DNA from: Pempheris klunzingeri
Lineage: Eukaryota; Chordata; Actinopteri; Acropomatiformes; Pempheridae
Assembly: GCF_042242105.1 (NCBI RefSeq)
Contig: NC_092027.1
Location: forward strand, 14,361,721 to 14,425,720
DNA: 64,000 nt
Direction: 5' to 3'
In this document: positions 23,567 through 35,670 of the stretch, in pieces
How positions within the stretch are numbered: the first letter of the stretch is position 1
How the letters are laid out: each line of letters begins with the position of its first letter
Translations under genes and position numbers: made by a program
Notes under the pieces: generated by a model
The model's input: only the letters and a program-made list of their open reading frames with translations
Databases searched by the model: none
What the model was told of the DNA's origin: nothing

Positions 23567-26500
23567 GTGTCACATATATTCACAGAGGTGAAGAGAGTCT
23601 CCTATTTCCTCTCTGTCTGATGCCATTACCATTATCTGTGTCATGCTCATGGCAACCATTTAGAGCCCAGGAAGAGTCTGGCCTGCAAAGTACACTGTAA
23701 ATTGCCCCACTATTAACTAATCAGTAGATGGATGTACACTTATGCTCTGATGTTCTGCACCATTTCTATCACAGTCAGCCTCATAATGCTCCATTAGCAC
23801 TGTCAAAATTAAGTTCAACTATGAAGTTGTGCTCGCACCACCACACTACTTTATGTACATGATTATCAGTGTAAATTAAAACGTAATTAATTTAGTGCTT
23901 CACTTAGTGGAATCATGTCACATGTGAATTCTTTGCATTCTTTTTAGGTTATATATAGCTATCTAGCTTCTTTTTCTTGAAGCACGAGTTCTTACGACTC
24001 TTAAACCTCCATTTCATTTCACAGAACAGTATTAAACTCGTAATGTTGTCCTGATGGAGTCGTGATTGCTCACTGTTATGAACAAGCAGTGATTTAGACC
24101 ATATCAAACACTGTTGTCCAGACAACACAATGTTTGGGCATCTACTTTTCCTCCAATCTAGAAAATGATATGTTAAAAAATTTGATTGCTCGCAGTTTCT
24201 CAACAGTTAAAGAACCTTTTTTTCCTCAAAGTTTATGCAATATGCTGTATAAATACAAATAACTACACTAATAACTACAGTAAGTGTTTCTAGCGCATGA
24301 TTAACACTTAATATATTATATATATACATAATTATTTCGAGACTTTGAGCGCCTGCTGTGATTCTCAAGTTGAGTTTAACTTTTAGACTGATAAATGACA
24401 ATATCTATGATTATCATCATAATCAAAACTTATATGACTTACTATTGGTTTATTGTTGATTTATATATATTCATAATTATTTTATAATTATTACATAATT
24501 AGTTTAACAATTACTGTTATTGTTTGTAAAAGCTATTGATTGACATTTCAAGTTCAAATCAAATTAAAATGCTCTGTTGATAACCAAAATATAATTAATT
24601 GCATGAACTGACCCACATCAAAAACCTCTCCAGTACGCTGTAATTAAAACGGCACCGGTTGGCCTGCGTTTGACATTAAAGCAAGTTAAGAGCTTAGAAA
24701 ATTATGGTACTGTCATAAAAGATCTATCATGGTTCTTTTAACCAAAAGCAGACATTTATAAATCTTTATAAAGCGCTGATATCTGGGATTTTTAGATCTT
24801 AAAATGTCACAACTATGGAGTCAAATGTCTTAGGAAGGGTCGACACTGTGTTACACTGCACAGACACTTTTAAAAGTCGGCCATAAGTTTTTGAACAAAT
24901 ACCATTAAAGCACTATAAAAGAAATCTGAATAAGTCCTTTTTATTGTTGTCCTAAGACATAAAACACATTTTTGCGAATTGAAAATAACCAATTACTCAG
25001 AGATAACTTTTCTAAGTATAAGTTTCTCAAGCCTCTTTTTCTATAAAGTCACTTTCATGCATCACTTTAAAATAACATTTCAAAAACTTGAATTTTTAAT
25101 TTGCATAAACAGAAAATAATCCCCTTCGAGATCTTAAGAGCCATTTCAGAGTGAAGAAAGATGGTGACAGATGGGCTGAGACGAGGCTTGCACTGTCATC
25201 TAGCTGACTTACTGTAATGGCACTCTCTATTCCCCCTCTCCATCTGCAGATCATAATTCACATCTTAAAGATAACCTTGCTTTTTCAATTCCAGAGAAAC
25301 AAAAAAGTAATGCGCACATTCTTCCACAGTATGCTCTCAATTATCACGGTGAAGGAGAACCCTTTTTCAGGAGGCCCCCCTCTCAACCTTTGTGCTTTTT
25401 TTCCATTTTAAATATGTTTTTGTAAAGAATTCTGATATTCTATTAGTCAGTGAGCAGATCTGGTGGAAGAAAATGGGAGAAACAAAGGCAGCTGGCATCA
25501 GCATATCCACAAACATGCAGGCACACAAGCCACAACATCGTTCAACGAAACTGGAGGCTGCAGATTTTTGCATTTTGAATTTTCTTTTCCCCAAATTTGC
25601 TTGATCATTTAAATACTCCTTTAAAGGTAAATGAAATAGAATCAGTGTCGGTCATGATATTGACTGACCACAATAGTAAAACAGAATAAGCCCAGATCCA
25701 TAAATCTTTATATATTAAAGAGCACAGTTAACTTGGATATTTGCATGAAACACGTATCCCGTCCGGTTATGCCATTTGTCCTACATCACACACAACTCCC
25801 ACTTCCATCAATTGGAGAGGAAGCCCAAAGCAGCTGAGGGCTATGGGAAAGCAATTAAAGAAGTATTCTGTCACTGGACTTCAGCCGAAAGGCATTAACT
25901 ACAATTCCCTTCTGGGCACAGTGTTCCTAGTATGCTCTGTTGGGTCAGGGAGTGGGCTGTGTCTGGGTGCTACAAGCTGTAAACAGACAGAGAAAGAGGG
26001 AGGCAGAGTGAGAGAGATGGGGTGGTATTATCATGAATATGCGTGGTAGCCAACATGATAGTTTAAACTGCAGCACAAGCGCTCTTCAGTCCGTTAGGGT
26101 ATCAGTGTAAAGACATTTTGAGAGGTGGAAATAAAGACTTGGCTGTAATGAGAGAAAGTGAGGGAGAGACAACGAGCAAACATTACAATAAACATTCAAT
26201 TAAGATTCGGAGCAATAAAAGATTTGAAATTTGAAATTGAGAAGAGAGAGACAACGGGTAAAGAAGCCAGTGGTAATGGAGAGAGAGATTGAAGCAGTGA
26301 GTAGGAGCTTTTCAAGAACAGAGTGGTTGTGCTGCAAATCACTCTCTCTTTGCTCAACAAGCCCCTGAAGCCTGGTTCTGAGGCCCTGAAGACTTCTAAG
26401 ACCCTCAGACAGAGTCAGTCCAGACCTTCCTACTGGTCTGACTCGCTGTTACTGTATTAAGCATATCTGCCATGTTTAAACAGCAAGGGTTTTATTTCAG

Positions 26501-29261
26501 TGTCTCACTCTGGAGTTTGCAGATATTGCAGATTAGGAACGATCCAGTATAGTAGATCAAGGATAAGGAGAGAGCACCAGTGTGTTACAATAACTAAGAT
26601 CATAGATATCATTGCAATGAGGCTGAAAAATGGCAGCGTTTGAAGTTTCACAGACATTATGCAGAGAGAGTGTGTTTTGGGCAAATACCACTTGTGTGAT
26701 GACAAATGGCATGGAAATAAATAGAAACATCCCTCTGCTTTTTCAACACCATCAGGGTTGCGTGCAACTTGCAAATGCATCTCCAAATTCTTTAGAGAAA
26801 ATTGCCTAACACAGAGACCAACTGACAAAAACCAAACAAAAGCTGAACGTGTAAGAGGAAGGAAAAAAAATCATTGGCCACAACCTCCAGTAAGCTTAAA
26901 AGTCAGCGTAACAGCTTTCCCTGGGTGCCACCAATCAATCGTGGAAACCTTAATTGGGGGTGATTACACCCGGTATTACCACCGCCGCTGTGAGTCACAG
27001 AGAGACTTGAAGTGCGAGCCAAAATGAGGATGAAAGAGAGCTGAATGGCAAAGGAAATCAATGAGTGGTCTGGTAGTCTAGGGATATTGTAATAAGTCAG
27101 AATTAACACTGTCTCACAGCACACACATGGCTGCCCAGAGAGGGAAAAAGTAAGCTACATTAATTACTGTCGACCATATCAGAATTTGCTTCAGGCGTGA
27201 TGCTTCAATGCCGAGCAACGGTGGTGTCTGGATGTTATGTCACTGTGAAAACGTTTCATAAAGGTGTACCTCCTGGCTCACTCTCTACTAGTGTGTGTTG
27301 TATAGTCCTCAGTGTTTTGGCTGAAACATCATCTCGTCCACTAGCCTCTTTACACTAGTCACTTTACACAAAAAACGCACATTCTCCCAAAAATGGCCTT
27401 TAATGGCCTTTCTATGTTTCCTTTGACATGTTATGTCTTCCAAAATACAAGTTCTCATTAATGAAAACGTCACCATCTACATTATGCCATTGTCTTGACA
27501 GATCACAGGCTTGTATGCAGACAGATGCATCAGCGCCGTGTGAGGACGCCAAATCCCAAAAAGGGGAGCCAAAAATATTCCTGTGCGTCACTCTAAATGT
27601 CAGTGTTCATGAAAAAAAGGGACACACATAACTGGGGTGATAATCTGGACACCTGGCTGGTAAACAGCAGGGAAGCTTGGAGGCAAATACAGGCAGAAAG
27701 GTGGGTAAGCAACAGCTTATGTTAATGGAGATTAAAGACATTAAGGGAGGCTGAATCCTTTTTTGTTATTATTGTTGTTATTCTAAAGTTTGTGGCCCCA
27801 AATTTTCAACCACTGACCTGAAACAGTGAAAAAATAACATTTCTTTTAGCCACATTTATTCTTTAACCACTATACACACTCTGTGACTGTCGATTCACCC
27901 CCAAGTGACAGAAAGCTGTCAGGGGTTGACTCTTTGGCACGAAAAACCCCCAGGAAGTGTTTTCCGAGCATACACGAGAAGGAGAAGGTGAGAGGACTTG
28001 GAGGAAAGGTGGGGGGACGGAACGAATACGCAGATGGGCGAAAGACAGGAGAGACTGAGAATGCAATTAACCGTGAAGGACAAAGAGTGAAAGGACAGAA
28101 CAGCAAGAGAGGACAGAGATGAAGAGAGGAGAAGACAGGCCGAGACAGAGAAAATGAAATCAAATAAGAGGAAACAAGCTGGTGTGTCAGTCTGGCCTCT
28201 GATAAACTAAAGCAAAAGGGAAAAAAAGAACAAAGATGTGAGACAGGAGAAGCAAAGTGGATACTGTGAGAATAAAAGCAAAGAAGAGCTGTCAATGAAA
28301 AGCAAATATCAGTGAGATATGGAGATATAACGTGTGTCATTTCTTGCTGCGCTAAGTCTATGGGCATTAGCATGATAATTAGATCCTTTATGCAGATGTA
28401 ATTGTTCAATTTACTGTCAAAGTCATCCAGAAGGACAAAGTTTACAACAAGTTGCCTTTTAAAGGCTCTATCAGAATTTTAGTTTTACATTATAAAGAGG
28501 AACCTGCAATGGCATGCAGCTGCTTTGAAGCACCCAATGTGGATCACACTCTGTTGGAGGCTTTGTGGTAGAGCCTTAATAGTTTTGTCTGAAGGAAATG
28601 AGTTTGGTTTCAACATTAAACATTTAGCGGAGTAATTGCTAATTGTTGCTCGCAAAAAGTCACTTGTTAAAGGCAGCCTAAATTGAGGATTTTGCATGCT
28701 TAAGAGGGTTAACAGCTGTCTTAGCCTGGTTGAAATTTAGAAAGCATTCCAGAGAGTTGAATTTGCATTAAAAGCCCAATTTAGCAGCAGTGGGGAGGCT
28801 TTAATCAGACTAACAGCTACTCTGTAATGAGCTACCTTGCCATTTAAAACAGCTGTTGTAACAGAGTTACAATAAGCCCTGCAAATAATTCTCTATCCTT
28901 TGGACAAATTGCTCTTTACGTTTCAAAACCTATAATGGGATTTTTTTAGGGCCTTAAGGTTAAGTTGTATGGGGAAAAACTGGAGAAATAATAAAGAGGT
29001 GATGATGTGGAACTGCGTGTTCCTCGGCTCTGCTTACAAATCTTTATCATTTCAGGCAGGAAACATTCGATCGAACAAGGAAGTAAGGGAGCACGTTTTG
29101 CCATTAGCTGTGCAGCTGTAGTGTCTCTATAGCCGTGCTGCAAATTGAATTCAGTTATTAGGGGAGGGGGAGGTATCACAGGCCAAAAGAGATACAATGA
29201 CATTTTTATGAAAATGTTAAACCATCAGAAAATGTTCTGTCTGTATCTCTGTTGTTGTCAT

Positions 29262-29263
<2 letters not shown>

Positions 29264-29294
<31 letters not shown>
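29264..29294. repeat. (CA)n microsatellite
   Basis: About 15 uninterrupted CA dinucleotides. Confidence 0.97.
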
Positions 29295-29297
<3 letters not shown>

Positions 29298-30512
29298 ATC
29301 TGTTGTAAAGACCTCTGTTTACTAAGCTATCGGCCATTCACTCTATTCTAGCACCACCTATTGATACTACTGCCCACTATATGAAGTGCTGGAGATGCAG
29401 CACCATTTACAAGAGATGTATCACTGCATAAAATACGCAGTTTCATGTGTATTAAATAATCATGCTGAAAAAAAGACTGTGTTGTTCTTACCTAGAGTCG
29501 CTAGTGAGTTCAGTCACAAATCACATGCAAATGTTGCAAGCTACTGTTACTCTAAAACTGCTCATCCAGTCACCTGCACTTGGTAAACAGCTTAACGTGG
29601 CAGAGATAACTGCAACAGATGACTGTGAAATTGAATTTTGCAACAGCAGATCCCCCTGTCTTCATGGAAAATCATGAATGAGAGCATTTGCCTGAATAAA
29701 GTTCATATCTGACTCAGAGACCTGAGCTAGCATGACAGATGGCCAGAGAACGGTTATAGTTGTGCTGCACATCTTGTAACACTTAACTTTAATCACCTAT
29801 AACCAGTCCAGCTTGCTCAATAGTTTCAGCTAAGTCAACTTCGGTGTCTCTTGCTGCTCTATAAATGTCTTCATCATTTTACACAGACCCAGCTGTGTGC
29901 TGCTGTGCGTCTATGGTAGCATTAGGTGAAGGAGTAAAGCCTGACCTCTAGCTCAGACGACACTGTACTATTTATTATGAAATGGAAAAGGTTAAACCAC
30001 ACCCTTGGATCTGCCTGAGCCTGATGTACAGCTTGCTAGCATGGGAACTCTAAGCCTTAATGTGTGACATTTCAGCGTTAGTCAAAACGATGCGGTTTCT
30101 CAGAACATTTAGCCTGGCTCCTGTTTCAAGGTTTGCACGACGGCCAACGAAAGTAGTTAATTGTGTGACAGCAAAATTGTCCATATTATCCAAGATAGAG
30201 GGCTGTTCCGCATGAGCGGCTCTGGACCGGAATTATGTCTATTCACGTGATTCGTGATTCCTCTGATTTGTTTTGCCAAGGGAGCGTTACGCAGCAGGAT
30301 CAGTATGACTGTTAGTCCTGAGGAGTAAACTGAGCGTTCTGTCTGTGAACACATCGCTTAATGCCCAGGCGGAGGGAAAGTATGACACTGTGGGTCACTG
30401 CAAGTAGCTATGAATAAAACATGGAGTATTAGATTGATAAATATTGAGGAATAACAACAGGCAGTGAATACTCTGCTGACCTTCCCAGAGTGATGGGTCT
30501 CAATTACACGAC

Positions 30513-30532
30513 TGTGTGTGTGTGTGTGTGTG
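30513..30532. repeat. (TG)n microsatellite
   Basis: Ten TG dinucleotides. Confidence 0.93.
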
Positions 30533-31950
30533 AGGTAGGGATGGACACAGAAGGAGACAGAAGTTGCGCGTGCAAGCGTGTGCAGCCACGTATTTGCATT
30601 CTTGCAGTGTCTAAATGGTGTTTTCCCATGGCAATGACAGGAGTATTGTAGTCATAAACCCAAAATAAGATATAAAAGCACAAAGATGCCGTCTCTTCCC
30701 CCCCCCCACCCATTCATCCATTTTATTTGATCAAAAAGCTTTAAAAGCTGTTCCTCAAACACTGGGTGACCAATGATATCTATTCACGGCACAATGCCCA
30801 TCTAAAGGCCCGTCTTTCCTGTTTCATCTTTTCATGCAAACCTCTCTCTTCCCGTCTCCCTCTCTCAGACCTCTCTTCTCTCCTCTCCTCTTATCCCTTC
30901 AAACTGGGAGCAAATTTGCTGGTCGCTCGCTCACCCGCTCGCCCGTCTCTGACCAGACAGACGGGCAGAGAGACAGGGTGTGGGATGATGAATGACAAAC
31001 TTATCTCTTAGACTCAGAGAGCAGCCAGACATGTAGCCAACCAGCTCGACTCACTGCAGGGCGTTGTGTGTCTCAGCCTGCCTGTCTGCGCATATCTCCT
31101 CACTCCTGTCTTTCTCATTCCGTGATCTTTCTGTCTCGTTTTAGTTGACAGGCTGTCTGCTGCTATTCTTGTCCTCATCTGTATTACACAGTATGTGCAT
31201 ATCAGTGCTCTGTACGGGAAGAGAAACTCTCGTTCCTCGCGCTCATGTTAGCTCACTGAAGCCTCTTCACTAACTACTGCCTCTAATAAAACCCCAGATG
31301 ACACAAGCCATTACTCTAAACACAGTTACGTAAACACAAAGGAATCCCCAAAAGAAGAATCCCAATTTAGCCGCATACATTCAAGGCAGGCACTTCAGTC
31401 TGTGCTCTGTTTCTGCCACAACTGGAGACTGAACTGCGGCAGGCAGCGTTCGGCGATGATTTTGGCTTATTTTGTTTCCGGCTTGTGGGCTGGTGGGTCC
31501 ATGAAGGAATGCTTATTTTCCCTTTCCATGAATTTCCTAACATAATCAATATGAGGGTGAATGCAATTTATAGCAGTGTCAAAAATTCTCACGCATTTGA
31601 GAAGAAGTCCTGTGTGGATTTGGCTGATGAAAATATAACTGGTACAAAGTCAACGTTTTTTCCTGAGAGCAAAGCAAAGAGCAGCTTTAATCTCACCCTC
31701 TGCGCCGATGCTGTGCTCGGTAAGTGTGGCATTATGATTAATACAGCAAGTGCAGGAGGGTTTCATGCATTGACCTTTAATCTGTGTATATGGTCTACTT
31801 TTGTGTGTGGCGAGCTGCCTGTCTGCTTGTGTGTCTTTGTGTACTTATTAGCTTGTATCTTTATTGCTGTGAATATAACAGATGTCTTTCCATTTTTTTC
31901 TGTTATTTTCTCTGAGGAGAAGCAAGAGCCTGTATATGGATGCAACACGA

Positions 31951-31986
31951 TTGTGTGTGTGTGTGTGTGTGTGTGTCTGTGTGTGT
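31951..31986. repeat. (TG)n microsatellite, interrupted
   Basis: TG run with one TC interruption. Confidence 0.93.
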
Positions 31987-32747
31987 ACTGTGTGCTTATG
32001 TGTAATTGGTGTGTATGTGTGACGTACAGGATTCATCTGTAACACACTCCTTCACATCCCTTCGGCTGCAAGAGAGCCTCCAAGCTGCCTTATCTGCACA
32101 GTTTGTTCTCCACTGCTGAAAATCCCTTTCTAAATTTGCATTGATTCACCAAGGAGGATCCAATCTGCATAAGTTGGTTATGGTATTTCTGAGCATTAGC
32201 CTATATTAAATACCCACTGGATCTTTCCATTTCCTAGAATTCCTTCAGTGAGAAGCCCAAAAAACACCAGATAACATTTGCTTTGAGTACAATACGTGAA
32301 CCCATTACAGTCATAAATCTAAAGAGAAGTCTTTTCAGCCTTCACTTGAGTTTTTCAGCCATATACACACAGACAACTGCACAGCATAACATGAGAATGA
32401 GTCACATTCTGCATTTACTGTATTTTCCCCCTGCTTAAAATAATCTTGAGCTAAACTGCTGTTTAGATTTAAATAGACTATAGAAGTAGAAGTAGTAATA
32501 ATAACAACAATTCTTTGACAACATAAACGCAGGAAGATTAAGCTGCATTAAATGATATCAGGGTCATATGGCGTCTATAGTCAACCCATGCAAAGAGAAG
32601 CAGATTCTTAGTAGTAAATCGAAAAACTGTCACATGAAAGACGGCAAATACGGATTTAAACTGGGTGACAAACTGAGAATATTCTCGTTATGGCTGACTA
32701 ATATTCACACCTTTCCCCGCCGTGACTTAAGGAAGTTGGTGACTTAC

Positions 32748-32900
32748 CTCACTTAACAGATTTTTTGGAAAACGCAGCCCCAGTGAGAGAAGCAGATGCT
32801 GAGGAGGATCAGAGAAGCCCGGTGTTGTCCTTCCTCTGAGTCTGATTCTCAGCTTCTGACGCTCCTATTGAACGCAGCGTCAATTTAAAAGAAAAGAAAA
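32748..32900 (-). promoter_or_regulatory. calcr: Candidate calcr promoter-proximal non-coding first exon
   Basis: On the minus strand a perfect splice donor GAG/GTAAGT ends a putative exon at 32,748. Upstream of it (32.8-33.26 kb) the sequence turns GC- and CpG-rich, unlike the flanking AT-rich DNA. The calcr start exon has a strong acceptor at 8,202-8,204 that needs an upstream partner. Mammalian CALCR also has distant non-coding 5' exons. The start of the exon (about 32,900) is a guess. Confidence 0.45.
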
Positions 32901-33260
32901 CTTTTTTTTTGCATCCACGGTGATAAAACCCACAATAAAAACCAATGAAATGCTACTACTGCCGCGGCTTCGGTCAGGTGTCTGCCTTTTAATGAGATGA
33001 ATTAATGGCTGGCGGTGCGCGCCGTGGAGCGCTGGGCAGGGCGCCGGTCTGTGGCCGATATGAGCGGTGACAGTTGACTGCCCGGTAATCCAAGTGCGTC
33101 TAACAGCCTCCCGCTGACGGGGACGAGCTTGTGGTGGTGGAGCTCCTCCTCGCCTTATCTCTGCCTGTGTTACACACACACAGACACACACAGACAGACA
33201 GACAGACAGACACACCGTGGAGAGGCAGCCTTTCCACCACGCGCGCGTGTGTGTGTGTGT
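32860..33260. promoter_or_regulatory. CpG-rich patch
   Basis: Local concentration of CG dinucleotides (for example GGTGCGCGCCGTGGAGCGC near 33,015 and ACGCGCGCGTG near 33,240) in otherwise CpG-poor DNA. Best read as a promoter region, probably for calcr on the minus strand. Confidence 0.55.
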
Positions 33261-33265
33261 GTGTG
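33171..33265. repeat. CA/CAGA and GT microsatellites
   Basis: A CA run with CAGA tetranucleotides (33,171-33,214) and, after a short gap, GCGCGC plus a GT run (33,239-33,265). Confidence 0.93.
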
Positions 33266-33501
33266 CAGACTCCACTCCGGCATTAGAAGAAACCCCATGA
33301 TGAGAAATTAAATTAATGTGACCCGAATACAGCTCAGTTTCGCTGTGGTCAGCAGTGGCCTTAAAATGACTTTGTTAAAATCATGTCGGAGCATTTTTCT
33401 TTCATTTAATTACAGCTGATGTTAGTACAGTAAAGTCTCGGTTATAATGTGTTTTTCTTTTATTAATATGTTGTTGTTGTTATCACTGATATAAATATAT
33501 A

Positions 33502-34690
33502 CAGTGGGGGAAATAATTATTTGATCCCCTGCTGATTTTGTAAGTTTACCCCTTATAAAGACATGAACAGTCCATAATTTTTATGGTAGGTTTATTTTAA
33601 CAGAGAGAGACAGAATATCAGCAAAAAAAATCCAGATTAATTTAAAATGAATTTGTATTTGATTGAGTGAAATAAGTATTTGATCCCCTACCAACCAGCA
33701 AGAATTCTGACCCCCACAGACCAGTTATGTGCCCAGGAGTCACAGAAATTAGTCCTAATCTCAACTCCTTATGTGTATAAAAGACACCTGTCACAGAATC
33801 AGTCTCTTCCATTCAAACCTCTCCACCACCATGGGCAAGACCAAAGAGCTGTCAAAGGTCGTCAGGGACAAGATTGTAGACCTGCACAAGGCTGGAATGG
33901 GCTACTAGACCATCAGCAAGAAGCTTGGTGAGAAAGAGACCACTGTTGGTGCAAAAATTCAAAAATGGAAGAAATACAAGATAACAGTCAATCGCCCTCG
34001 CTCTGGAGCTCCATGCAAGATCTCACCTCGTGGGGTGCGGATGATTCTGAGAAAGGTGAGGGATCAGCCCAGAATTACACGGGAGGAGCTTGTTAATGAT
34101 CTCAAGGGAGCTGGGACCACACTCACCGAGAAAACCATCGGTAACACACTTTGCCGTACTGGATTGAGATCCTGCAGTGCCCGCAAGGTCCCCCTGCTCA
34201 AGAAGGCACATGACCAAAATTGAGCTCTTTGGCATCAACTCGACTCGCTGTGTTTGGAGGCAGAGAAATGCTGAATTTGACCCCAAGAACACCATCCGCA
34301 CTGTCAAACATGGCAAACATTGTAGAATCTGTGTAGCCAGAACACTGAGGATGGATCGTGGATGGGTCTTCCAGCATGACAATGACCCAAAACATACGGC
34401 CAAGGCAACAACAACAGAACATCTGTAAAGAGGAGTGGACCAAAATCCCTCCTGAGTTGTGCGCAAACCTGGTGACCAACTACAAGAAACGTCTAACAAG
34501 GGTTTCTCCACCAAGTACTAAGTCATGTTTTGCTTGAGGATCAAATACTTATTTCACTCAATCAAATACAAATTAATTTATAACCTTTATTTAATGTTTT
34601 TTTCTGGATTTTTTTGTTGATATTCTGTCTCTCTCTGTTAAAATAAACCTATCATAAAAATTATGGACTGTTCATGTCTTTATAAGGGGG
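33502..34690 (+). mobile_element. Decayed Tc1-like transposon with long inverted repeats, right end truncated
   Basis: A TA target (33,500-33,501) is followed by CAGTGGGGGAAATAATTATT. The left inverted repeat is about 200 bases and contains an inner direct repeat with TATTTGATCCCCT (33,676-33,690). The inverted counterpart runs from about 34,530 to 34,690 but lacks roughly its last 45 bases, including the terminal CACTG. Confidence 0.93.
33831..34521 (+). pseudogene. Tc1-like transposase pseudogene
   Basis: The frame starts [20 protein letters not shown] and continues through the DNA-binding helix-turn-helix region ([24 protein letters not shown]). An in-frame TAG lies at 33,906-33,908. After KKAHDQN the frame breaks: the segment with the first catalytic aspartate is deleted and [15 protein letters not shown] continues in another frame. 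The second catalytic region survives as [13 protein letters not shown] stop in the normal C-terminal position is at 34,519-34,521. It cannot encode an active transposase. Confidence 0.92.
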
Positions 34691-34705
34691 ATAATGTGGG
34701 GGAAA

Positions 34706-34740
34706 ATGTGTGCATGTAAACCATGTTTACATGCACACAT
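34706..34740. repeat. 16-bp perfect inverted repeat at the broken Tc1 end
   Basis: ATGTGTGCATGTAAAC (34,706-34,721) and its exact reverse complement (34,725-34,740) are separated by CAT. It adjoins the truncated right end of the Tc1-like element and may be fused ends of small inverted-repeat elements. Confidence 0.75.
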
Positions 34741-34755
34741 CTTAAACTCAGATTT

Positions 34756-35260
34756 AAAGGTTCCCTGTGAAGATTTCGAATTCTAGCAGCGTTTTTATTT
34801 TCCACGAGGTGTTCTCAGTTTTGTTTTGAGACATGCATGCGTTAACATAAGCATACATGCAATGACGTCACACTATTCCAGTGATTAACAGATGACGGCA
34901 ACACGCCAAGATATGCTGCAATGTACCAAGAAAGACAAGGAAGAAGAAGACTGCAAGCTTGTAAACATGGATGCAAATAATGCTCGATTCAAACTGCCAA
35001 AAAAATCTGCTTTGGGGATGTTTTGTGAAGAAGGAAATGCATTTGACCAGTTTGTGAGACCTCAAGGATAGACATAATGTGTGTTGGTGCGTAAATGTAA
35101 ACATAACCTTTATTTGCTTTAAAGAAAACTTGAGCTGGCACCTTGAAGGTGAGCACAAAGAAACTTTCCACTTCAGAAAATGAATGTGAAAATTGCCTTA
35201 TAGTGTCAAACTCTGCAAATGCTGAACATTATCAAACAAGCATCCAAGTGAAGGAACAAT
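34756..35260. repeat. Probable dispersed repeat
   Basis: The stretch starting AAAGGTTCCCTGTGAAGATT, with CAAGGAAGAAGAAGACTGC further in, resembles a repeat I have seen often in fish introns. Boundaries and family are uncertain; no open frame. Confidence 0.4.
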
Positions 35261-35598
35261 AAAAAAAAAAAACACTTTTTCGAGTGGACTGTAAAGCTGG
35301 ACCTCAACCAAAGAATAACCCAAAAATAGATTCTGAAGTGCCAGATTTTGTTAATGACTCACTAGACGTTATAGTGGCATTACAATCAGCAGTGGACCCT
35401 AAAAATCGATGTGTCCACATTTCATACATGGGAATTGGAGGAGAGGAGCTCAAACTTATCATGATTATTCTCAATATTCCCTTTTGTCCTTTCTGTACAT
35501 GATCACTGTATGGTGATCAATTTTGCATCATTTTGTATTTATGAAAATTCATTTGCTGCAGACCAAGTTAATTTCCACTGGACAGCTGATGTGTTTTC

Positions 35599-35670
35599 AG
35601 TTCAATTCAAATAAGCTTTATTGGCATGAGGATCAGAAATCTATATTGCCAAAGCACTACAGAAAATGAT
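35599..35670 (+). repeat. Short fish dispersed repeat fragment
   Basis: TTCAATTCAAATAAGCTTTA then TTGGCATGAGGATC and TATTGCCAAAGCACTAC, a motif order common in teleost repeats. Only a fragment. Confidence 0.5.

Larger units (their letters stand above)
8202..32747. other. Gene-free stretch, inferred first intron of calcr
   Basis: About 24.5 kb between the acceptor before the calcr start exon and the putative upstream exon. It is AT-rich and has pyrimidine-rich tracts (about 11,940-12,090 and 13,660-13,950), purine-rich tracts (about 26,100-26,300 and 27,960-28,260), microsatellites and the dispersed repeats listed separately. Open frames here (up to 185 codons) are in low-complexity sequence, lack recognisable domains and are not treated as genes. 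It may carry calcr regulatory elements. Confidence 0.6.

Noticed and set aside
27870..28409. 179-codon minus-strand open frame
   Set aside because: Complement of a purine-rich tract; composition explains the absence of stops, and no domain or splice context is seen.
31485..32042. 185-codon plus-strand open frame
   Set aside because: It runs into a TG microsatellite, has no recognisable family motif and no promoter or poly(A) context.
34023..34514. 163-codon minus-strand open frame
   Set aside because: Antisense of the decayed Tc1-like transposase.
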